Shown here: positions 1-5,175 of the stretch, piece after piece
How the letters are laid out: every line of letters begins with the position of its first letter
How positions within the stretch are numbered: the stretch's first letter is position 1
NCBI GenBank assembly: GCA_943371625.1
Contig: CALRVN010000225.1
Span: 1-6,635, forward strand
Source: Hyphomicrobium_A sp943371625
GTDB taxonomy: Bacteria; Pseudomonadota; Alphaproteobacteria; Rhizobiales; Hyphomicrobiaceae
Reading direction: 5' to 3'
Length of the DNA stretch: 6,635 nt
Made by a program: the position numbers and the translations under genes
The notes under the pieces: model-generated
Seen by the model: only the letters and a program-made list of their open reading frames with translations
The model's database searches: none
What the model was told of the DNA's origin: nothing

Positions 1-630
1 CTCGGCATAGGCGATGTCGGAGAGCACAATCAGATCGAGCTTCTTCGCGAGCGCGACGGCATCCTTATAGAAGTCGAGGTCGGCGACCATCGCCGTCGGG
101 TTCGACGGATAAGACAGCACGAGCGCCAACGGCTTGGGGATCGAATGCCGGCAAGCGTGCTCGACGAGGCGCAGGAAGTCGGCGCCGGTCGAAGCCGGCA
201 GGTGGCGGATCGCTGCGCCCGACAGGAGGAACCCGAACTCGTGGATCGGGTAAGTCGGGTTCGGAACGAGAATGACGTCGCCCGGCGCCGTGATGGCCTG
301 CGCCATGTTGGCGAAGCCTTCCTTGGAGCCGAGGGTTGCGACGATCTGTGTCTCGGGATCGAGCTTCACGCCAAAGCGGCGCTCGTAGTAGGCGGCTTGC
401 GCGCGGCGCAATCCGGGGATGCCCTTGGAGGCCGAGTAGCGGTGCGTGCGCGGCTTAGCGACGGTCTCGACCATCTTGTCGATGATGTGCTGCGGCGTCG
501 GCAGGTCGGGGTTGCCCATGCCAAGGTCGACGATGTCGGCGCCGCGAGCGCGCGCCGCAGCCTTCAGCCGGTTGACCTCGGCGAAGACGTAAGGGGGCAA
601 ACGCTTGATGCGGTGAAAGTCCTCGTGCAC
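1..630 (-). CDS. Class I/II PLP-dependent aminotransferase (LL-diaminopimelate/alanine aminotransferase type), N-terminal 210 residues, C-terminus outside window
   Basis: This is a fold-type I PLP enzyme that transfers an amino group between an amino acid and a 2-oxo acid in the cytoplasm. Visible motifs are DLGMGNPD (residues 35-42), the cofactor-phosphate region TLGSKEG (99-105), PNPTYP (123-128), SNPTA (176-180, with Asn177 equivalent to Asn194 of aspartate aminotransferase) and SDIAYAE (204-210, with Asp205 and Tyr208 equivalent to Asp222 and Tyr225). The PLP-binding lysine and the rest of a protein that is usually about 400 residues lie beyond position 1. The GTG start at 630 is the first possible one, because an in-frame TAA lies five codons upstream, and GAAGAGG (637-643) sits six bases before it. 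Hyphomicrobiales homologues are labelled LL-diaminopimelate aminotransferase or alanine transaminase. I recall them beside homoserine dehydrogenase, which fits amino-acid metabolism. The family is secure; the exact substrate is not. Confidence 0.93.
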   Translation of the reverse strand, partial: MHEDFHRIKRLPPYVFAEVNRLKAAARARGADIVDLGMGNPDLPTPQHIIDKMVETVAKPRTHRYSASKGIPGLRRAQAAYYERRFGVKLDPETQIVATLGSKEGFANMAQAITAPGDVILVPNPTYPIHEFGFLLSGAAIRHLPASTGADFLRLVEHACRHSIPKPLALVLSYPSNPTAMVADLDFYKDAVALAKKLDLIVLSDIAYAE

Positions 631-636
631 GGGACG

Positions 637-643
637 CCTCTTC
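637..643 (-). promoter_or_regulatory. Ribosome binding site for the GTG-started aminotransferase
   Basis: The minus strand reads GAAGAGG here, six bases before the GTG at 630. It supports this uncommon start codon; the next in-frame ATG is codon 38, inside the conserved DLGMGNPD motif, and would delete the N-terminal region. Confidence 0.7.
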
Positions 644-728
644 GATTAGGTCTCATGGGCATTGGGCGGCGAAGGCGGCCAAGCCGTGGCGCTCGCCGAC
701 CCGGGATTCGTGTTTACGCCCTGCTGCC

Positions 729-754
729 ACCCGCCGTCCAGCCATCCGGCGGGT
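729..754 (-). terminator. Perfect 8-bp inverted repeat, possible terminator of the DUF4153 gene
   Basis: ACCCGCCG (729-736) and CGGCGGGT (747-754) are exact reverse complements separated by 10 bases, giving a GC-rich stem. It lies 50 bp beyond the DUF4153 stop codon and about 100 bp before the aminotransferase start, where a terminator between two co-directional genes would be expected. On the minus strand the stem is not followed by a T-run (it continues GGCAGCAGGG), so it is not a canonical intrinsic terminator. It could be an mRNA-stabilising hairpin or a protein site. The remainder of the 173-bp gap (631-803) holds nothing I can name; no convincing promoter for the aminotransferase was found there. 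Confidence 0.4.
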
Positions 755-803
755 CGATTTGACGCCTCGCAGAGGTCGCTGTGCCGTTACACCGCGAACA
801 CTG

Positions 804-2588
804 CTACTTGCAGGGACCTTGCTTAACGGGGACGATTGTCAGGCGCTCGCCACCGGCAACCACATCAGGCCATGCGTGCTCGGCAAAAGTAAGTTCACCC
901 GCGGCCATCGCTGCTTGGGTCTCTCTGCAGTGGGTGCGGCCCTGTAAATTGGCCGTAGCTTCCCAACGCCCATCGGGGTCCTGCTCGAATATCCGCGTAA
1001 TGTAACTGTCCATGAACAGGATCGCTTCGGGGCGCGTGCCGTTGGAGGCTATAAATGAGGCACGGCACTTCTTGGTCGACGACGGCTGGGCACAGGCCGG
1101 GTTCGACTTCCGAAATGCCCCCTTCTCGGTGTCGAAAAAGCTGTCTGGAAGCGAGCGGCCTGCCGGAAGAACTTCCACGAGTTCTGGCGTGAGCTTTACG
1201 AGACTTGCACTAGGAAAGCTGCGTATCTGCCTGTTCGGTTGTCCGCTGAGCGCCGCGCGCGCCAGCTCGTTGACCTTCAGCGCGTCGGCGACATCGCTGG
1301 TCTCGCTCAGCGCTTCGAGCGCGGCTTTACCCCAGCGGGCTCCATCCTGTGCCAAAGCTCGGTAGTCGAATTCATAACCGGTCACGACGCCGGCTTTGAG
1401 CCGCGCAACCTGGTCGGCCACCATGAGGCGGCTCGGGTCGGCAAGAGGAGTGAACAGCGCCAGTATCGTCGCGAGGATGGCATACGCGGTCACGACGTTG
1501 GCGGTCTCGAAGCTTCGTTCCCAGGCGGATCGGCGGGCAAGGGCCAACACGTATCCGGCCGCATAGCAAAACAGGATCGCCGCCGTCGCGGCGGCAAAGA
1601 TGCGATCCGTCGTCCAGCCATGCTGTCCGACGCGCAACGCGATTGCCCAAGCTGCGAGGGAGATGAGTGGAATGAGTTCGAGCACGGCTACGACCACGAA
1701 CACAAACTTCACCCGCGACTGCCGCGCATCCTGGTAAGTGGCGTTGACAAGGAAGATCAATGCGGCGGCCGACCAGAGAAGCAGGCTGGCGGCAAAGCGC
1801 GTACTCCATAGGGTCTCGATCGACACGAACGGCAATGCTGCGAGGAAGCCGAACACGATCACGGCCAAAATGGGAAGCAGCCACGAGAACAGCGTCAATA
1901 CGACAGCGCGAAGACCACGGAGCACCGATGCCTGCATGTCGGTGAAGTGGACAGCAATAGCTGTAGCCAGCGCAGTCGCGGGATAGATGAAGATGGGCTT
2001 TGCGATGAGATCGTTGAGGAAGCTCAACTTGATCACCAGAAAAAGCCGCGCTCCCAGATACATCAAGAGCCAGAAGACGCCAACGAACAGCAGAGCGAGG
2101 AACACCTGAAGGCCGGCCTTCCATGCGGTATCGAAATGCCGCTCGTAGCCGACGACGAGCCGACGTTCGGCCACGGTATCGACGACGAGCACGTGACCGA
2201 TGAATGCCGCGACGGCGAGCGCAAACCGAAGGCTCGCTGCGCCTGAAGACATCAGAAGCCACGAGCGCGAATAGGCATGAGTTTCGCGCGCGGCTGAGTG
2301 GTAGCCGAGACCGGCGATGACAACTGTCGCGAATAGTACCCAGACGGCAAGCGGCACGGCGGGGATTTGACCGACGCCGAAGTAGATCAGCAACGGGATC
2401 CAGATCGCAACGAGGCTTAGCGGCACGTAATAGATCTGCTCGGCCGGTGTCCAGGTTCTGGGGCCTCCGGCCTCATACAAATAATAGAGCGTCAGTCCCT
2501 GAACGATCGCCGTGACAATCCGTACGGTGAGGAGACGCAGTCGAAGCGCGTCGTCATGTGAGGCCGAACCGGCCGCCGTAAAACTCAT
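804..2588 (-). CDS. DUF4153-family polytopic inner-membrane protein
   Basis: This 594-residue protein has about eleven hydrophobic segments, at roughly residues 22-40, 53-72, 77-95, 119-137, 160-183, 198-217, 227-255, 266-284, 295-319, 330-351 and 363-382. A hydrophilic C-terminal part of about 210 residues follows. The stretch from DPSRLMVADQVARL (384-397) through the FDYRALAQDG region to about 427 resembles the conserved block after the last membrane segment in DUF4153 proteins, which is the basis for the family call. The function of this family is unknown to me. The tail carries four cysteines (499, 508, 554, 593), which could form disulfides if it is periplasmic. ATG at 2588 is preferred because GGCGGA lies seven bases upstream; a TTG at 2603 would add five residues but lacks a good ribosome site. 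Its third-position codon choice looks less GC-biased by eye than that of phaC. Confidence 0.85.
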   Translation of the reverse strand: MSFTAAGSASHDDALRLRLLTVRIVTAIVQGLTLYYLYEAGGPRTWTPAEQIYYVPLSLVAIWIPLLIYFGVGQIPAVPLAVWVLFATVVIAGLGYHSAARETHAYSRSWLLMSSGAASLRFALAVAAFIGHVLVVDTVAERRLVVGYERHFDTAWKAGLQVFLALLFVGVFWLLMYLGARLFLVIKLSFLNDLIAKPIFIYPATALATAIAVHFTDMQASVLRGLRAVVLTLFSWLLPILAVIVFGFLAALPFVSIETLWSTRFAASLLLWSAAALIFLVNATYQDARQSRVKFVFVVVAVLELIPLISLAAWAIALRVGQHGWTTDRIFAAATAAILFCYAAGYVLALARRSAWERSFETANVVTAYAILATILALFTPLADPSRLMVADQVARLKAGVVTGYEFDYRALAQDGARWGKAALEALSETSDVADALKVNELARAALSGQPNRQIRSFPSASLVKLTPELVEVLPAGRSLPDSFFDTEKGAFRKSNPACAQPSSTKKCRASFIASNGTRPEAILFMDSYITRIFEQDPDGRWEATANLQGRTHCRETQAAMAAGELTFAEHAWPDVVAGGERLTIVPVKQGPCK

Positions 2589-2595
2589 CACAAGA

Positions 2596-2601
2596 TCCGC
2601 C
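2596..2601 (-). promoter_or_regulatory. Ribosome binding site that selects the ATG start of the DUF4153 gene
   Basis: The minus strand reads GGCGGA here, seven bases before ATG at 2588. The longer TTG-started version beginning at 2603 would place this motif inside the coding sequence, so the motif argues for the shorter form. Confidence 0.5.
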
Positions 2602-2616
2602 AAGCAATATCTGTGG

Positions 2617-2667
2617 TTGCAGTCCGAGCCTTTTATAGAAGGCCCGTGTCGCCTCCCACGACTGCAA
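2617..2667. repeat. Inverted repeat TTGCAGTC / GACTGCAA between the lipoprotein and DUF4153 genes
   Basis: The exact 8-bp arms (2617-2624 and 2660-2667) flank a 35-bp spacer. The spacer contains a shorter hairpin-like sequence and the TATAAA element on the minus strand. The spacer is long for an intrinsic terminator and no T-run follows. It may be a pair of regulator half-sites around the DUF4153 promoter, or chance. Confidence 0.35.
2632..2637 (-). promoter_or_regulatory. Candidate -10 element (TATAAA) for the DUF4153 gene
   Basis: The minus strand reads TATAAA here, which would place transcription initiation about 36-40 bases before the ATG at 2588. No convincing -35 hexamer lies 16-18 bp upstream; the bases there are GC-rich (CGTGGG-like). 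The call rests on the -10 match alone, in an otherwise GC-rich region. Read-through from the lipoprotein gene, which ends 139 bp upstream, is an alternative. Confidence 0.3.
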
Positions 2668-2727
2668 TCCGGCCGACGGACCGTGATTAGTATCGTGTTG
2701 TGCCCAGGCGGATACGACTTTGAGTGG

Positions 2728-2994
2728 TCAGCGGGACTGGTCGATCTGCTGCTTAGCTTGCTGCTCGTTGGTCTGGGCGGCCTTGGCTAGGTCCTCCACC
2801 GCCTTCTTGCGGTCGGCCTCAGCCTTCTTTTTGTCCTCCTTCGACACCGGGGCGACGGCAGTACGCGGGGTGTCGGGCAAAGGGGTCGAGATGCTCGCGC
2901 AGCCGCCGAGCAAGAGGATAAGGCAGCCGGCCGCGAAGCCAGCGCCGACGTGCCGTTGGCGCACGCAGCCCTTCCGGGGAGGCATACCGCACAT
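2728..2994 (-). CDS. Small predicted lipoprotein with a charged helical tail, function unknown
   Basis: The product is 88 residues. A basic N-region (PRKGCVRQRH, 6-15) is followed by a hydrophobic stretch (16-29) and the lipobox LGGC (29-32), as expected for export and lipidation by signal peptidase II at Cys32. The mature peptide is only 57 residues. It has a Pro/Thr-rich spacer (36-50), then a Lys/Glu/Ala/Gln-rich segment (51-88) that should be helical, possibly a coiled coil. Residue +2 is Ala, not Asp, which suits sorting to the outer membrane. The open frame extends upstream to 3099, but ATG at 2994 is chosen because GAGGGA (3001-3006) sits six bases before it and it gives a normal signal peptide; ATG at 2985 is a possible alternative. 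The gene is divergent from phaC and 139 bp upstream of the co-directional DUF4153 gene. I recognise no named family. Confidence 0.72.
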   Translation of the reverse strand: MCGMPPRKGCVRQRHVGAGFAAGCLILLLGGCASISTPLPDTPRTAVAPVSKEDKKKAEADRKKAVEDLAKAAQTNEQQAKQQIDQSR

Positions 2995-3000
2995 ACCTAT

Positions 3001-3006
3001 TCCCTC
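3001..3006 (-). promoter_or_regulatory. Ribosome binding site that sets the lipoprotein start at 2994
   Basis: The minus strand reads GAGGGA six bases before ATG at 2994. It trims the longer open frame (to 3099) to a product with a standard lipoprotein signal peptide. Confidence 0.6.
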
Positions 3007-3027
3007 GTTGCACCGGACGCGAAATTG

Positions 3028-3042
3028 AGCGATTCGATCGCT
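3028..3042. promoter_or_regulatory. 15-bp palindrome AGCGAT-TCG-ATCGCT in the divergent intergenic region
   Basis: The perfect 6-bp arms with a 3-bp centre lie 34 bp upstream of the lipoprotein ATG and about 140 bp upstream of phaC. The position suits an operator acting on the lipoprotein promoter. No regulator is encoded nearby and I do not recognise the motif, so this is a candidate only. Confidence 0.3.
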
Positions 3043-3117
3043 GACTGCGCGTTCTCGGGCAGCAGTTGTCCACACTGGCGGGTGACACTGCCCGCGCAAT
3101 GTCGCAAAACCTTGGCA

Positions 3118-3123
3118 TACAAT
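3118..3123 (+). promoter_or_regulatory. Candidate -10 element (TACAAT) for phaC
   Basis: TACAAT matches the -10 consensus at five of six positions and would start a transcript roughly 55 bases before the phaC ATG. The hexamers 16-18 bp upstream (around 3094-3101, GCGCAATG) do not resemble TTGACA, so this is a weak call. Confidence 0.3.
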
Positions 3124-3139
3124 AGATACTCGGCCGCAC

Positions 3140-3153
3140 CAGGAGATATCCTG
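3140..3153. promoter_or_regulatory. Inverted repeat CAGGA-GATA-TCCTG in the phaC leader
   Basis: The perfect 5-bp arms around GATA overlap the palindrome CTGCAG (3151-3156). The element lies between the candidate -10 (3118-3123) and the phaC ribosome site (AAGG, 3177-3180), where a repressor or RNA hairpin could act. It does not match the PhaR-type CTGC-N3/4-GCAG pattern that I recall from other alphaproteobacteria. Confidence 0.25.
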
Positions 3154-3185
3154 CAGCGAAAGGCCGCAAACCGTTTAAGGTTCTG

Positions 3186-5000
3186 ATGCCCATTCCCAAG
3201 CAAGAAGCCGACGCCGACCAAACTCCCTTCCAGACGGTCAATGCCGAGGAGCTGGCGCGCAACCTGCTGCGCCTCTTTGAGCAGGGCGGCAATGTGGTTT
3301 CCGAGTTCATCGAGCGCAACGACGCCAAGATGGGCCCCTACTCGGCCGCCACGGAGGTGACCGAGGCGACCACCACCATGTCGGACCTCGCGCGGCAGTG
3401 GCTCGCCGATCCGGCCCGGTTTGCCGAGGCGCAGGGCACGCTCATGCGCTCCTATGCGGAGCTGTGGAACAACACCGTGCGGCGCATGTTCGGCGAGGAG
3501 GTGTCACCCGTCGCTGAGCCGGGACCCGGCGACAACCGCTTCAAGGACCCGGAGTGGTCGAGCAACCCCTACTTCGATTTCTGGAAGCAGGCCTACCTGC
3601 TCACCTCGAAGTGGGCGGAGGACATGCTGGAGAACACAGAGGGGCTCGAAGGCAAGACGCGTCAGCGCGCCGAGTTCTATCTGCGGCAGGTGGCGAGCGC
3701 GCTGTCGCCGTCGAACTTCCCGCTTACCAATCCAGAGGTGCTGCGCGAGACGCTGGCGACGAATGCCGAGAACCTCGTGCAGGGCATGTCGCTGCTCGCA
3801 GAGGACATGAAGAAGTCAGGCGATCTTCTGAAGATCAGCCAGACCGACGTCACGGCATTCGAGATTGGACGTGAGCTCGCGACGACGCCGGGAAAGGTGA
3901 TCTTCCAGAACGAGATCTTCCAGCTCATCCAATACACGCCGTCGACCGATAAAGTGCGTGAGATCCCGCTGCTAATCGTGCCGCCGTGGATCAACAAGTT
4001 CTACATCCTCGACCTGACGGCAGCGAAGAGCATGATCAAGTTCCTGGTCGATGAGGGCTTCACGGTGTGCGTCGTCTCGTGGGTGAACCCGGACGCTGCG
4101 CTGTCGCACAAGTCGTTCGAAGATTACATGCAGGAAGGCATCCTCACTGCGACCGACGCGGTGAAGCGCGAGACCGGGGTCGATAAGATCAACGTCGTCG
4201 GCTATTGCGTCGGCGGGACACTGCTGGCGACGACGCTCGCCTATCTCGCGGCGCGCGGGGAGGAACTGGTCAACGCCGCGACGTTCCTTGCGACGCAGAT
4301 CGACTTCACGTACGCGGGCGACCTGCTGCTGTTCACAGACGAGGAGCAGCTAGAATCGCTGAACGAACTGATGAGCGAGCGCGGCTATCTCGACGGCTCA
4401 CGGATGGCGAACGTGTTCAACATGCTGCGGCCGCGCGACCTCATCTGGCCGTATATCGTCAACAACTACCTGCTCGGTAAGAAACCGTTCCCGTTCGACC
4501 TGCTGTACTGGAACCAGGACTCGACGCGCATGACGGCGGCCAACCACAACTATTACCTGCGCGAGTTCTACAACGCCAACCGACTGGCGAAGGGCGAGCT
4601 GGTGGTCGCGGGAACCCGCCTCGACATGCGCAAGGTCAAGATCCCGGTGTTCGAACTCGCCACCAAGGAGGACCACATCGCGCCGGCGAAGTCGGTCTAC
4701 GAAGGGGCGAAGATATTCGGCGGCGAGGTCGACTTCGTGCTGTCTGGCTCGGGGCATATCGCCGGCGTCGTCAATCCGCCGGAGAAGGTGAAGTACCAGT
4801 ACTGGACCGACGGCAAGGCCGGGTCCAAGACGCTTGACCAGTGGGTCGCGACGGCGAAGCAGCATCCGGGATCGTGGTGGCCGCTGTGGGCCGAGTGGCT
4901 GCACGAACACTCGGGCTCATGGACCGTGCAGCGAGAGCCGGGCGAGCAGCTGGGCGTGATCGAAGACGCGCCCGGCCGTTACGTGAAGGTGAAGTCGTAG
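3186..5000 (+). CDS. phaC: Class I poly(3-hydroxyalkanoate) synthase PhaC
   Basis: PhaC polymerises (R)-3-hydroxyacyl-CoA, mainly 3-hydroxybutyryl-CoA, into storage polyester at the granule surface and releases CoA. The 604-residue length is typical of class I enzymes (the Cupriavidus necator enzyme has 589). After a variable N-terminal part, the PhaC N-domain covers about residues 110-280 and the alpha/beta-hydrolase catalytic domain about 280-560. The lipase-like box GYCVGG (339-344) supplies the nucleophile Cys341. EDHIAP (495-500) supplies Asp496 and GSGHIAG (521-527) supplies His524; the Asp-to-His distance of 28 equals that in the C. necator enzyme (480 and 508). PPWINKFYILDL (266-277) and PFDLLYWNQD (436-445) are further family hallmarks. 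The ATG has AAGG five bases upstream. No phaA, phaB, phaR or phasin gene is adjacent, so precursor supply and regulation are encoded elsewhere. All key residues are present. Confidence 0.97.
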   Translation: MPIPKQEADADQTPFQTVNAEELARNLLRLFEQGGNVVSEFIERNDAKMGPYSAATEVTEATTTMSDLARQWLADPARFAEAQGTLMRSYAELWNNTVRRMFGEEVSPVAEPGPGDNRFKDPEWSSNPYFDFWKQAYLLTSKWAEDMLENTEGLEGKTRQRAEFYLRQVASALSPSNFPLTNPEVLRETLATNAENLVQGMSLLAEDMKKSGDLLKISQTDVTAFEIGRELATTPGKVIFQNEIFQLIQYTPSTDKVREIPLLIVPPWINKFYILDLTAAKSMIKFLVDEGFTVCVVSWVNPDAALSHKSFEDYMQEGILTATDAVKRETGVDKINVVGYCVGGTLLATTLAYLAARGEELVNAATFLATQIDFTYAGDLLLFTDEEQLESLNELMSERGYLDGSRMANVFNMLRPRDLIWPYIVNNYLLGKKPFPFDLLYWNQDSTRMTAANHNYYLREFYNANRLAKGELVVAGTRLDMRKVKIPVFELATKEDHIAPAKSVYEGAKIFGGEVDFVLSGSGHIAGVVNPPEKVKYQYWTDGKAGSKTLDQWVATAKQHPGSWWPLWAEWLHEHSGSWTVQREPGEQLGVIEDAPGRYVKVKS

Positions 5001-5073
5001 GCCAATTCGCTATCAGATGCAGTACACGCCAGTGTGCCTGCGACGCCACGTGGATTGGCGATTGCAAAGGCGG

Positions 5074-5099
5074 ACCAAGTTCAATTCTTGAACTCTGGT
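5074..5099. promoter_or_regulatory. Palindrome AGTTCAA-TTC-TTGAACT with extended arms, upstream of the TonB receptor
   Basis: A perfect 7-3-7 inverted repeat (5078-5094) is extended by ACCA (5074-5077) and TGGT (5096-5099) after one unpaired base (C5095). It stands 74 bp beyond the phaC stop and about 80 bp before the receptor ATG. No T-run follows directly, so it is a poor intrinsic terminator for phaC. A dimeric-regulator operator for the receptor is more likely. The 7-3-7 layout is the same as that of the Irr iron-control element of alphaproteobacteria, but the bases differ from the consensus I recall (TTTAGAA-N3-TTCTAAA), so no regulator is assigned. Confidence 0.45.
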
Positions 5100-5119
5100 G
5101 TAAGGTATATCTTTGTAAT

Positions 5120-5160
5120 TGACGCGACGCCCTACCTCTGGGCGCCCCGGTAAAGCGTCA
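5120..5160 (+). promoter_or_regulatory. Nested inverted repeats in the TonB receptor leader, with a loop complementary to the Shine-Dalgarno
   Basis: The outer arms are TGACGC (5120-5125) and GCGTCA (5155-5160). The inner arms are CGCCC (5128-5132) and GGGCG (5140-5144), closing a seven-base loop, TACCTCT (5133-5139). Six loop bases, TACCTC, are the exact reverse complement of GAGGTA (5164-5169), which contains the receptor's Shine-Dalgarno. If transcribed, this leader could form a hairpin whose loop pairs with the ribosome site. The pairing is seen in the sequence; a regulatory role is inference, and no known riboswitch consensus was recognised. Confidence 0.35.
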
Positions 5161-5175
5161 CCCGAGGTAAGCGTA
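5146..5175 (+). repeat. Two adjacent imperfect 15-bp direct repeats ending at the receptor start codon
   Basis: CCCGGTAAAGCGTCA (5146-5160) is followed immediately by CCCGAGGTAAGCGTA (5161-5175). They align with a two-base gap in the first copy and one-base gaps in the second. The second copy carries the GAGG Shine-Dalgarno (5164-5167), eight bases before the ATG. The repeats are short and gapped, so a local duplication is plausible but not proven. Confidence 0.4.

Noticed and set aside
145..762. 205-codon plus-strand open frame antisense to the aminotransferase
   Set aside because: Its composition (Arg, Gly, Val and Ala rich, no motif) is typical of the antisense of a GC-rich gene, while the opposite strand encodes an unmistakable aminotransferase.
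1372..2262. 296-codon minus-strand open frame overlapping the DUF4153 gene in another frame
   Set aside because: Arg-rich with no domain signature. The overlapping frame gives regular membrane segments and the DUF4153 block.
2589..2603. TTG start for the DUF4153 protein at 2603
   Set aside because: It adds only five residues, uses a rarer start and lacks a good ribosome site. ATG at 2588 has GGCGGA seven bases upstream.
3045..3062. Possible PhaR-type site, CTGC ... GCAG
   Set aside because: The half-sites are 10 bases apart; the pattern I recall needs 3-4.
3076..3091. Possible sigma-54 promoter (TGGC ... CTGC) upstream of phaC
   Set aside because: The GG-to-GC distance is one base too long and the -12 element is CTGC rather than TTGC.
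2995..3099. N-terminal extension of the lipoprotein to 3099
   Set aside because: It would bury the lipobox more than 60 residues inside the protein. ATG at 2994 has GAGGGA at the right spacing and gives a normal signal peptide.
5024..5060. Small hairpins ACAC/GTGT (5024-5035) and CGCCA/TGGCG (5044-5060) as a phaC terminator
   Set aside because: Stems of only 4-5 bp with no following T-run. No intrinsic terminator for phaC can be supported here.
5001..5175. Cobalamin riboswitch in front of the TonB receptor
   Set aside because: The gap is short and I could not find the B12 box or the conserved core. The receptor's plug resembles siderophore receptors rather than BtuB.
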